Shown: positions 27,248 to 34,531 of the stretch, piece after piece
How the letters are laid out: each line of letters opens with the position of its first letter
How positions within the stretch are numbered: position 1 is the stretch's first letter
NCBI RefSeq assembly: GCF_022695595.1
Contig: NZ_CP074380.1
Span: 5,648,001 to 5,712,000 of the forward strand
Direction of reading: 5' to 3'
Length of the DNA stretch: 64,000 nt
Source: Streptomyces sp. MST-110588
GTDB lineage: Bacteria > Actinomycetota > Actinomycetes > Streptomycetales > Streptomycetaceae
Translations under genes and position numbers: made by a program
The notes under the pieces: model-generated
Database searches by the model: none
Told to the model about the DNA's origin: nothing
Seen by the model: only the letters and a program-made list of their open reading frames with translations

Positions 27248-29353
27248 TCATCCCGTCGCCGCCTTCGCCGGGCACAGCCGCCGCGCCCGGTCCTCGCCGC
27301 GCAGCCGGGCGTCCACGCAGCCGCCCGGCAGCCCGTCGTGCGGCGTCCGGCCGAAGTTGGCGGTGACGGTCAGTACGCCGTTGCCGAAGACCGTGCGCTG
27401 AACGGTGCGGTCATCGGTCAGCCACCGGAAGGACGTCAGTTTCTCGGTGCCCGCGGCGCGGTGCAGCGGCGAGAAGTACTTCTGGAGCGCCGCCAGTTCC
27501 GCGCCGTGCGCTTGGAGCGACGGCCCGTTCAGGACGTAGTTGAGCGGGATGTTGTAGAGCATCGCGAGCAGCGCGCGGGTGGTCTTCTCCTTGGGGAGCT
27601 TGTCGTACGCCAGCTCCCAGCGCTCGACGTTGACCAGCGAGCCGTGCAGCGCGGTCTCGTACAGCGGCGCGCGGTACGTGGGGTCGTACATCGCCTTGGA
27701 CAGGGCGGCGGGCAGTTCGGCGGGCCGGAAGAAGTTCTTCGGCCCGTCCTGCGGGTAGTAGCCGCCCCACTTCTTCTTGTCCCGCTCCAGCTTCCACAGG
27801 CCGTCGGCGACCGGTGTCGCCGCACCGTGGTCAAAGGCCAGCACCTTGTTCGCCCAGGGCATCGCCGACTCCGAGCCGAGCACCAGGTGGCGGGCCAGGC
27901 GCCGCATACGGGCCAGGCGGTGGCCGCGGTCCTGCTCCTTGGTCATGGGGTGGGCGGCGCTGTGGTCGCGGAACAGCTCGCCGGTGGCGTCCACGTCCAG
28001 GAAGTAACTGTCCGCGCCGTTCCCGACCATGGAGCGCGTGCGCTCGGCGAGGTAGTGCCGGGAGGGTTCGGCCTGCTCAAGGGCCCGGGAGCTGAGGTAG
28101 CAGCCGCGCCCGCCGAAGCCGGTCCGAGGGGTGCCGTCCGGGCGCTGTACGCAGAAGTCGGGGAAGACGGTGCCCGGCCACACGGAGGTGGGGCTGTCGG
28201 CGGTCCGGGGATTCTGGCCGTTGGCGAAGGAGTCGTACGGGCCCACGAGGTAGCCCGCCTCCTTGGCGGCCCGCACGGCCGTGGCGTCCATCGGGCCGGG
28301 CCCGGCGTCGTACCCCAGCCACATCCGGTCCACGCCCAGTCGGCGCAGCCGCTGGACGCCGGCCGCCTTGCGTGCCTCGCCCCACAGGTAGGCGTGGAAG
28401 GCCCCGAGCAGCTTGCCGTTGGCCGGATCAGCCTTGATCTTCTCGCGCAGGGAGCCGAGCTGTCCGTGCTCGGAGAGCCAGGAACGGTAGTCGGCGGCCG
28501 GGGCCACCGGATTGCCGTCGGTGAGGGCGAAGGTGACGGTGTAGGCGCGGGTGCCGTCACCGCCGTTGAAGGAGTGGGTGGCGGTGGTGCGCAGCCGCCC
28601 TTTCTCGGACCCGAACGCCAGCTTGGTGCCGATGTCGGTGGGGGAGAGGTAGCTGACGCCGTGCCGGCCCCGGGCGCCCCCGAAGGTGTGGCCCCACAGC
28701 GGCAGGCTCAGGCCCTCGCTCATCTCGACGGTGCTCCCGGCCAGTCCGCCCTGTGCGGAGTTCCAGAACCGGTCGCGTACGGGGATGTCCAGGCCCTCGC
28801 CGCGCGGCACCTGCACGGCCGAGGCGGCGGCGTCCGTACCGGTCACCGGCCACGTCAGCGACCCGTTCCGGTCCGCCTTCATGCTGATGCTCAGCCGTCC
28901 GCGCTCCGAACGGGCGGTGACGGTGAGCCCCTTGGCCGGATAGCTCCAGCGCGCGCCGTCGGCGGTACGGGTGAGCGGCCCCGGCGTGCCGAGGCCGGTG
29001 GGGGAGGGCGCGGACAGCACCAGCGTACGGCCGTCCCGGGTGCGGGCGTGCACCGCCAGCGAGGCGGTGTCCACGTCCGCCGTGCCGCCCTGTACGGGGA
29101 AGGTGAGGTGAGAGCCCCCGGCGGCCCCGGCCGCGGCCGTACCGCCGCAGCCGGAGGCGCCGGCCACGGCCGTCAGGGCGAGGGAGGCGGCCAGCACCCG
29201 GCGCGTACGGGCCCGCCGGCGGACCTGTACGCGCCGGACGCTGCGGCTGTGCCGGGCGCCCCGGCTGCGTCGAACACTCTGGTCGGCCGAGCCCGGGGCG
29301 TCGCCGGCCGGGCACGGGCCGCTGCCCACATCATCCGTGATCTTGTCGTCCAT
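27248..29353 (-). CDS. Secreted glycoside-hydrolase-like lipoprotein
   Basis: 701-residue exported protein. A long basic N-terminus (residues 1-52) precedes a hydrophobic stretch ending TAVAGASGCGG, a plausible lipobox. The middle resembles carbohydrate-active TIM-barrel enzymes with a beta-sandwich in front: FHAYLWGEARKAAG, VDRMWLGYDAG, YLVGPYDSFANGQNP and DSYFLDVDATGELF, whose acidic residues could be catalytic. It may be related to GH101/GH129-like enzymes, but I cannot fix the family. It lies downstream of, and in the same direction as, a glycosyltransferase, separated by a terminator-like hairpin and its own repeat-rich promoter. It contains no TTA codons. Confidence 0.65.
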   Translation of the reverse strand: MDDKITDDVGSGPCPAGDAPGSADQSVRRSRGARHSRSVRRVQVRRRARTRRVLAASLALTAVAGASGCGGTAAAGAAGGSHLTFPVQGGTADVDTASLAVHARTRDGRTLVLSAPSPTGLGTPGPLTRTADGARWSYPAKGLTVTARSERGRLSISMKADRNGSLTWPVTGTDAAASAVQVPRGEGLDIPVRDRFWNSAQGGLAGSTVEMSEGLSLPLWGHTFGGARGRHGVSYLSPTDIGTKLAFGSEKGRLRTTATHSFNGGDGTRAYTVTFALTDGNPVAPAADYRSWLSEHGQLGSLREKIKADPANGKLLGAFHAYLWGEARKAAGVQRLRRLGVDRMWLGYDAGPGPMDATAVRAAKEAGYLVGPYDSFANGQNPRTADSPTSVWPGTVFPDFCVQRPDGTPRTGFGGRGCYLSSRALEQAEPSRHYLAERTRSMVGNGADSYFLDVDATGELFRDHSAAHPMTKEQDRGHRLARMRRLARHLVLGSESAMPWANKVLAFDHGAATPVADGLWKLERDKKKWGGYYPQDGPKNFFRPAELPAALSKAMYDPTYRAPLYETALHGSLVNVERWELAYDKLPKEKTTRALLAMLYNIPLNYVLNGPSLQAHGAELAALQKYFSPLHRAAGTEKLTSFRWLTDDRTVQRTVFGNGVLTVTANFGRTPHDGLPGGCVDARLRGEDRARRLCPAKAATG

Positions 29354-29373
29354 GGGGATGTGAATAGTGACCG

Positions 29374-29406
29374 CTCTTAAGAAGTCCCTAAGAACTCCCT
29401 ACGAAC
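29374..29406 (-). promoter_or_regulatory. Three contiguous 11-bp direct repeats in the glycosidase promoter
   Basis: Read on the minus strand toward the gene: GTTCGTAGGGA, GTTCTTAGGGA, CTTCTTAAGAG, without gaps, ending 20 bases before the start codon. Head-to-tail 11-bp units are the typical operator form of OmpR/PhoP-type response regulators, whose streptomycete PhoP units begin GTTCACC; the match to PhoP itself is only partial. The position overlaps where the -35 region would be. Confidence 0.55.
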
Positions 29407-29410
29407 ACCC

Positions 29411-29427
29411 CGGGACCGGCGGTCCCG
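29411..29427 (-). terminator. Hairpin after the glycosyltransferase gene
   Basis: CGGGACC-GGC-GGTCCCG, a perfect 7-bp stem seven bases past the glycosyltransferase stop on its strand. There is no T-run, so it is either a GC-rich streptomycete terminator or an mRNA end stabiliser. Confidence 0.5.
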
Positions 29428-29433
29428 TGTGTG

Positions 29434-30669
29434 TCACGCGGACGCCCGCGCCCGTCCCCGGCCGGCCATGTCGAGCAGCAGCTCCGCGGCCACCCGCGCC
29501 CCGTCGGTACGGATCGTGCCGGCCACGTCCTCCGCCCGTGCGCGGGTCTCGTTGAACAGGGCAACGTTGAGCGCGGCCGACAGGGACTCGACGGTCGGTG
29601 TCCGGCCGTCGTGCACCGCGCCGATACCCAGCTCGGCCACCCGGGCACCCCAGTACGGCTGGTCCGCGATCTGGGGGACCACCACCTGAGGCGCCCCGGC
29701 CCGGGCCGCCGTCGTCGTGGTGCCGGCGCCGCCGTGGTGCACGACGGCGGCCACCCGGCGGAACAGCGCCTGCTGGTTGACCTCGCCGACCACGAAGCAG
29801 TCCGCGGCGTCGTCGACCGGCGCCAGGCCCGCCCAGCCGCGGGCGAGGAGCACCCGGCGGCCCTGCGCGCGGATCGCTTCGGTGGCCACCCGGGCGATGT
29901 CCTTCGGGGCGTGCGCGGCCATGCTGCCGAAGCCCACGTACACCGGCGGCGTGCCGGCCTTCAAAAACGCCTCCAGGCCGGCCGGGAGCGGGCGGTCGTC
30001 GGGCAGGATCCACGCCCCGGTCTGTACGAGGTCGAGCTCCGTCATCCCCTGCGACGGACACAGCACCGGGTCCGCCGCCAGCCACGGCCGGTCGGTGAAG
30101 ACGTGGTCGCGGACGTTGTCCACCGGCGGCAGACCGATCGCCGCCCGGTGGCGGTTGAGCGCCTCGCCGTACAGCCCGTTCACCCTCTGGGCGTCCTGCT
30201 TCCACAGCACCCGGTGGTCGGTCTCCTCCTGCGGGGACGGCTCGCCCGGCCGCGACCCCGGACGGAAGTGCCGCGACGGCAGCCCGAAGGTGTGGAAGCA
30301 CGCGAGCACGTAGGGAATGCCCAGTTTCTCGGCCACGTCCCGCGCACCGGCCGGCATCAGCCCGGTCGCCACCAGCGCGTCACACCCCTCGGCCGCCGCG
30401 CCCAGCGCCTCGAACCGCGCGGCGACCAGCTCGGGAGCGAGCCGGAACGCGTCCTTGGCCGTCGGCGGCTTCGCCCCGGCGACCACCGAGCGCACCGTCG
30501 GACCGAGCGGCACCAGCGGCACGCCGACACGTGCCATCAGCGCCGTGAACTCCTCGTCCGGCGGCACGCACACCGTTGCTTGTGCTCCGAGCTCCCGCAA
30601 CCCCACCGCCAGTCCCGCCAGCGGTTCGACATCCCCGCGCGATCCCCATGACGTCAGCAACACCCGCAT
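29434..30669 (-). CDS. rgt: Family 1 glycosyltransferase, rifamycin/glycopeptide type
   Basis: Enzyme of 411 residues that probably transfers a sugar from a nucleotide sugar to an antibiotic-like acceptor. It belongs to the family of the glycopeptide enzymes GtfB/GtfE and the rifampicin-inactivating Rgt: MRVLLTSWGSRGDVEPL at the N-terminus, a middle with VRDHVFTDRPWLAADPVL and LVQTGAWILPD, and the nucleotide-sugar motif VVHHGGAGTTTTAARAGAPQ with PQIADQPYWG. From memory it resembles Rgt closely. A 19-bp inverted repeat upstream matches the rifamycin-associated element as I recall it, supporting a role in rifamycin inactivation. ATG 30669 is the family start; the ribosome site is weak. Nearby is a glycosidase-like gene in the same direction. 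Confidence 0.8.
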   Translation of the reverse strand: MRVLLTSWGSRGDVEPLAGLAVGLRELGAQATVCVPPDEEFTALMARVGVPLVPLGPTVRSVVAGAKPPTAKDAFRLAPELVAARFEALGAAAEGCDALVATGLMPAGARDVAEKLGIPYVLACFHTFGLPSRHFRPGSRPGEPSPQEETDHRVLWKQDAQRVNGLYGEALNRHRAAIGLPPVDNVRDHVFTDRPWLAADPVLCPSQGMTELDLVQTGAWILPDDRPLPAGLEAFLKAGTPPVYVGFGSMAAHAPKDIARVATEAIRAQGRRVLLARGWAGLAPVDDAADCFVVGEVNQQALFRRVAAVVHHGGAGTTTTAARAGAPQVVVPQIADQPYWGARVAELGIGAVHDGRTPTVESLSAALNVALFNETRARAEDVAGTIRTDGARVAAELLLDMAGRGRARASA

Positions 30670-30743
30670 TTCGCAACCCCATTTCCACAGATTCCGGATT
30701 CCGCGGATTCCGGCTTTCGGCCGCCGATTGTGCGGGATGCCCC

Positions 30744-30762
30744 GGGTCTTGCCGCAAGCCCC
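30744..30762 (-). promoter_or_regulatory. Rifamycin-associated element (RAE)-like inverted repeat
   Basis: On the glycosyltransferase strand: GGGGCTTGCGGCAAGACCC, an imperfect 19-bp palindrome centred on CTTGC-G-GCAAG, 75 bases before the start codon. The RAE upstream of rifamycin-resistance genes (rgt, rph, arr, rox, helR) is, from memory, nearly identical. TTGCGG inside it could serve as a -35 box for CACAAT 19 bases further on. The remainder of 30670-31038 holds no convincing gene. Confidence 0.7.
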
Positions 30763-30914
30763 CCTGTGCGCTATATGTTGAGAGTGGCGAGGAGTATGCG
30801 TTCTCCTTGCCTTTTGCTTTTGGAGCTTTCCAGCCGCAGCCGCAGCCGTGGTTGCAGTTGCAGTCGTGGTTGCGATCACGGTCGCCGGGCAGACCCACCG
30901 CCGTCCGCATTCCG

Positions 30915-30948
30915 TAGAATCCCGGTCATGGGCGTCTTCTTCTCCTGA
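30915..30948 (+). promoter_or_regulatory. Possible promoter and six-residue leader ORF before the Lnu-like gene
   Basis: TAGAAT (30915-30920) is followed seven bases later by ATG and a hexapeptide MGVFFS with a TGA stop (30946-30948), about 90 bases before the truncated nucleotidyltransferase gene. It could be a leader peptide of an attenuator, or chance. There is no clear -35 box. Confidence 0.25.
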
Positions 30949-31038
30949 ACAGGCCGGCACGGTCCACGGCCACCCGCCCGGCGGTGCCGGGCTCCCTCGG
31001 CGTGCCCGCACGCCCTCTCAGGAAAGAACTCCCCCACC

Positions 31039-31452
31039 ATGACCGCTCGTTCGACCAGCCCTGCCCTGGACGACCGCATCGCCCGGCTGCGACGGATCGC
31101 CCAGGATGACACCCGCCTGGAAGGCGTCCTGCTGTACGGGTCCTGGACCCTGGGCGAGGCCGTTGCCCATTCCGACATCGAGGCGTACCTCTACGTCCGT
31201 GACGGGGCCGTCGGAGATTTCGACGGCCCCGCGTTCCTGGCGCAACTCGCCCCGCTGCAACTGGCCTACACCAACATGTACGGCATCCTCGCCGTCGTCT
31301 TCGACGACCTGATGCGCGGCGAGTTCCACATCACCGCCGCCGGCCCCGGCATCGACGAGGTGCCCACCTGGGCAGCGGCTTCGGCCCCGTACCGCCAACC
31401 GCCCGCGCCCCGCGGCGTCCCGCGTCCTCACCCGTCCAGCAGCGCCGCGTAA
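31039..31452 (+). pseudogene. Truncated lincosamide nucleotidyltransferase-like protein
   Basis: The first 110 residues resemble Lnu(B/F)-type nucleotidyltransferases: RIAQDDTRLEGVLLYGSWTL with the GS motif, then AHSDIEAYLYVRD (the metal-binding Asp and Glu) and LAYTNMYGILAVVFDD, GEFHI. After about residue 117 (DEVPTW) the similarity stops and the frame runs through Pro/Ala-rich codons to a stop at 31452, overlapping the 3' end of the LLM gene. Lnu enzymes are about 270 residues, so more than half is missing. A strong start (GGAAAG, ATG) remains. Probably a remnant cut off by rearrangement; a short standalone enzyme is less likely. Confidence 0.6.
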
Positions 31453-32270
31453 GAGTCCAGTGTCCGCAGCGAGGTGTCACGGTCGGCCCGCGGCAGGTCC
31501 AGCGTCGCCCGGTCCACGCCGATGTCCCTCAGACGACGCAGGACGTCGGCCTCGGGCGGTACGGCCACGATCGTGACCTGCGGCGCCTCGGCACGCCCGG
31601 CCGCCGCCGCGCAGCCGCGCAGAAACTCCACGTCCGCGGCGAGCGCGTCCAGGTCCGTTCCCGGTACGTACAGCGGCAGCCAGCCGTCTGCGTACTCCAC
31701 CACGCGCTCCAGCGTCCGTCGGCCCGAGCCGCCGAGCAGCACCGGCGGGTGGGGCCGCTGTACGGGCTTGGGCCACGACACGATGGGGTCGAAGTCGACG
31801 TACCCGCCGTGGAATTCGGCCTTCTCACACGTCCAGATCTCCTTGACGGCCAGCACCCGCTCACGCAGCAGCGCGCGCCGGGTCGCCGGGTCGGTGCCGT
31901 GGTTGCGCAACTCGCCGTGGATGCCTCCGGCGCCCACTCCCATGACCAGCCGGCCACCGGAGAAACGATCCAGCGTGGCGGTCTCCTTGGCCGTCACGAT
32001 CGGATCCCGCTGGGTGAGCAGCAGTACGGACGTGCCGACGCGCAGGTTCTCGGTCACCGCCGCGGCAAAGGAAAGAGTGACCAGCGGCGCGGGGAGGCGG
32101 GGATAGCGGTCGGCGAGGAACCCGGGCCGGACCGTGGGCAGGGCGTCCACGGGCAGATGGGTGTGCTCGCCTATGAACAGCGACTCGAACCGCCGCTCCT
32201 CCAGCGCCCGCGCCAGATCGGTCACTCCGATACCGTCGTCGGTCATCATCGTATTGACGCCGATACGCAT
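31428..32270 (-). CDS. LLM-class F420-dependent oxidoreductase
   Basis: Luciferase-like flavin- or F420-dependent oxidoreductase of 280 residues. It starts MRIGVNTMMTDDGIGVTDLA and shows FESLFIGEHTHLP, VGTSVLLLTQRDPIVTAKE and RLVMGVGAGG, then PVLLGGSGRRTLERVVEYADGW. The Gly in the GVGAGG stretch and VTAKETATLDR are typical of actinobacterial F420 members. The substrate is unknown. GAGAGCGAGG lies about 10 bases before ATG 32270. It converges on the Lnu-like remnant with a 25-base overlap. Confidence 0.9.
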   Translation of the reverse strand: MRIGVNTMMTDDGIGVTDLARALEERRFESLFIGEHTHLPVDALPTVRPGFLADRYPRLPAPLVTLSFAAAVTENLRVGTSVLLLTQRDPIVTAKETATLDRFSGGRLVMGVGAGGIHGELRNHGTDPATRRALLRERVLAVKEIWTCEKAEFHGGYVDFDPIVSWPKPVQRPHPPVLLGGSGRRTLERVVEYADGWLPLYVPGTDLDALAADVEFLRGCAAAAGRAEAPQVTIVAVPPEADVLRRLRDIGVDRATLDLPRADRDTSLRTLDSYAALLDG

Positions 32271-32298
32271 CAGGCCATGCCTCGCTCTCCGTAACCCG

Positions 32299-32354
32299 GT
32301 GACTCAGTGATTCAGTGACGTAGTGATTCAGTGACGCGGTGACGCAGTGATCCA
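32299..32354. repeat. 8-bp tandem repeat, seven units
   Basis: Units GTGACTCA, GTGATTCA, GTGACGTA, GTGATTCA, GTGACGCG, GTGACGCA and GTGATCCA in strict 8-base phase, consensus GTGAYNCA. They lie just upstream of the LLM gene on its 5' side. This is the second 8-bp array in the window (see 19195). Confidence 0.85.
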
Positions 32355-32508
32355 AAGGCCCAGAGACTCCGTGACCTCTGCGCTTTCCGTGCGTTCCCCG
32401 CTTTACGGGACGTTCCGTGCCCTCCGTTTCCGGCTTGAGCAGCTCAACGAGCCGTCGGCGTACGTAATTCCGCACCCGGCACGCCCCACCCGTCTCTAAG
32501 ATCGCCAG

Positions 32509-33294
32509 GTGCCCCATGACATAACCCTGACCACTCTGCTCCTGCTGTGCCTGGCCGCCCTCGCGGCGGGCTGGATCGACGCCGTGGTCGGCGGCGGCGG
32601 TCTGCTGCTCCTGCCGGCCCTGCTCGTCGGCCTGCCGCACACGCCCGCCGCCTACGTTCTGGGAACCAACAAGTCGACGGCGGTCGTCGGTACGGCCGCG
32701 GCGGCCGTCACCTACGTGCGCAAGGCCCCCATCGACCTGCGTATCGCGCTGCGCGTCGGTCTCGCCGCGCTGGCCGGTTCGCTGGCCGGTGCCTTCTTCG
32801 CGGCCGGCATCAACAGTGAGGTGCTGCGTCCGCTCATCATGGCCGTACTGGTGGGCGTGCTGGCGTTCGTCCTCTTCCGTCCCGCCTTCGGCACCGCCCC
32901 CGCCCCCTCGGGCCCGGTCACCCGGCAGCGGGTACTCGCCGCGGTGCTGATCGCCGGCCTGGGCATCGGCTTCTACGACGGCCTCATCGGCCCCGGCACC
33001 GGCGCTTTCCTCGTCATCGCCCTCGCCGCCGTCCTCCACATGGACCTGGTCACCTCGTCGGCCACCGCCAAGGTCGTCAACGTCTGCACCAACATCGGGG
33101 CGCTCGCGATGTTCGCCGTCCAGGGAACGGTGCTGTGGCAACTCGGTGCGCTGCTCGCGGTGTTCAACCTGGTAGGCGGGATGGTGGGCGCGCGGATGGC
33201 GCTCAAGCGGGGTGCCGGATTCGTCCGCGGTGTGCTGGTGGTGGTCGTCGTCGCCCTGCTGTGCAAGCTGGCGTACGACCAGTGGCTCGGCTGA
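32509..33294 (+). CDS. TSUP (TauE/SafE) family membrane transporter
   Basis: Inner-membrane protein of 261 residues with about eight helices, member of the sulfite/organosulfonate exporter family. It has the paired family motif: GWIDAVVGGGGLLLLPALL and VLGTNKSTAVVGTAAAAV in the first half, and GFYDGLIGPGTGAFLVIAL and SATAKVVNVCTNIGAL in the second. GTG 32509 has no ribosome site but TAAGAT ends exactly six bases before it, indicating a leaderless mRNA. The substrate is unknown. Confidence 0.9.
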   Translation: MPHDITLTTLLLLCLAALAAGWIDAVVGGGGLLLLPALLVGLPHTPAAYVLGTNKSTAVVGTAAAAVTYVRKAPIDLRIALRVGLAALAGSLAGAFFAAGINSEVLRPLIMAVLVGVLAFVLFRPAFGTAPAPSGPVTRQRVLAAVLIAGLGIGFYDGLIGPGTGAFLVIALAAVLHMDLVTSSATAKVVNVCTNIGALAMFAVQGTVLWQLGALLAVFNLVGGMVGARMALKRGAGFVRGVLVVVVVALLCKLAYDQWLG

Positions 33295-33336
33295 GGGCCG
33301 AGAAGGAAGAGTGCGTACGGGGCAGCCCGTACGGCG

Positions 33337-33434
33337 AGGATCCCGCGCCGTCCCGGAGGATCCCGCGCCGTCCCGGCTGCCCGCCCCATCGCCGTCGGTC
33401 CGTCACCGGACCACGGCCGTCACCGGACCACGGC
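33337..33434. repeat. Two tandem duplications in the gap after the TSUP gene
   Basis: A 20-bp unit (AGGATCCCGCGCCGTCCCGG) occurs twice in tandem (33337-33376) and a 17-bp unit (CGTCACCGGACCACGGC) twice (33401-33434). The rest of the 33295-33689 gap shows nothing I can name. Confidence 0.75.
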
Positions 33435-33689
33435 CGTCACCCGTTCGGCCCATCGACGAGCACGCGGCGCCGCCGCAACGGCCGGGGACGAGGACGGCCC
33501 GCAGACGGCGCTCGGCTGCTCTCGTAGCCGCTTGGCTGTGTTGGTGGTTGCCAGCCGCGGCGTGCTGCGGCACCCGGTCCGGAGCGTGGTGCAGACGCGC
33601 TGGGCGGATCGGGTGGTCTCGTTCGTACCGTTGTGGAGGACGAGGCGGGAGGGAGAGGATGAAAGGGACGAGGTGAGGGAGGAGCGACG

Positions 33690-33782
33690 ATGAACCGCAG
33701 CCGGCGACAGGACCGTCGGTCTCCTCGTCCGGCGCGCGGGCGAGGTGCAGCAGTCCCCGAGCGGCTCCCGGTACGGCGATGA
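33690..33782 (+). CDS. Arg-rich 30-residue leader ORF
   Basis: ATG 33690 follows an excellent ribosome site (GGGAGGAG, about seven bases upstream). The peptide begins MNRSRRQDRRSPRPARGRG and ends LPVRR; 11 of 30 residues are Arg. Its TGA overlaps the ATG of the methyltransferase (ATGA), so translation of the two should be coupled. It may be a regulatory leader peptide or only a means to load ribosomes on the methyltransferase. No known family. Confidence 0.5.
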   Translation: MNRSRRQDRRSPRPARGRGAAVPERLPVRR

Positions 33783-34480
33783 TCTCGCCGCAGGGCGCCC
33801 GCGCAGCGCGTGTCTTCGACAGCCTCGGCATGGACTTCGAGCACGCCTTCGCCAGCCGGAAGCAGGCCCAGACCGACGCGGTGGAGGAACTCTCGCGCCG
33901 TCTGGCCCCCGGCTGCCGCGTCCTGGATGTGGGATGCGCGACGGGCCGTCCCACCACGGAGCAGCTCTGTGCCAAGGGCCTGGACGTCACGGGCACCGAT
34001 GTCTCCCCGGTCATGCTGGCCCATGCGCGGCGTCAAGTGCCGCAGGCGCGCTTCGTGCTGGCCGACCTCTTCGGCGACGTTCCCGCCGGGCTCGGGGAGT
34101 ACGACGCCGTCGTGTGCCTCTTCTGCCTCGTCGACCTGCCCGAGCGTACTTTCGTGGAGGGGCTGCGGCGGCTTGCTGCCCTGACCGCGCCGGGTGGCAC
34201 CGTCCTGCTGGCGGTATTGGAGCGCCGTGACAGCGGCGAGGTGCGGTTCCTGGACCGTACGTACGATGCCGCGCGCTGCCGGCGCGAGGACGTCCACCGC
34301 TACGCCCGTCTGGCCGGTCTGGAGACCGAGCGCGTGGATGTCCGTATGGAGCAGCCGGCACGCGGCCGGACGGCGGCGGAGAGGAGCCTGTACCTGTGGG
34401 CCACAAGGCCGGTGTCGCCGTGCCGTGGGTCCGGCCCGTGCCCTGCCCCTCCATCGAACACTCCTTCCCCGACGCCCTGA
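33779..34480 (+). CDS. Class I SAM-dependent methyltransferase
   Basis: Cytoplasmic methyltransferase of about 233 residues. The SAM-binding site is clear: CRVLDVGCATGRPTTEQL (motif I), LDVTGTDVSPVMLAHARRQ, ARFVLADLFGDVP, YDAVVCLFCLVDLPE and the post-motif APGGTVLLAVLE. The start overlaps the leader ORF as ATGA and has no ribosome site of its own. The last 25 residues are low-complexity. A cytochrome P450 gene follows after 51 bases and a GNAT gene after that, all in one direction; the substrate is unknown. Confidence 0.85.
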   Translation: MISPQGARAARVFDSLGMDFEHAFASRKQAQTDAVEELSRRLAPGCRVLDVGCATGRPTTEQLCAKGLDVTGTDVSPVMLAHARRQVPQARFVLADLFGDVPAGLGEYDAVVCLFCLVDLPERTFVEGLRRLAALTAPGGTVLLAVLERRDSGEVRFLDRTYDAARCRREDVHRYARLAGLETERVDVRMEQPARGRTAAERSLYLWATRPVSPCRGSGPCPAPPSNTPSPTP

Positions 34481-34531
34481 GGAACGAGGCCGGCGAAGCA
34501 TCCCCCACCACCCTCTGCACGGAGGTTCGTC

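Noticed and set aside
34481..34531. Very short precursor-peptide gene (biarylitide or cittilin type) before the P450
   Set aside because: No in-frame MxYYx-type ORF in the 51-base gap, and the P450 heme loop is unlike those enzymes.
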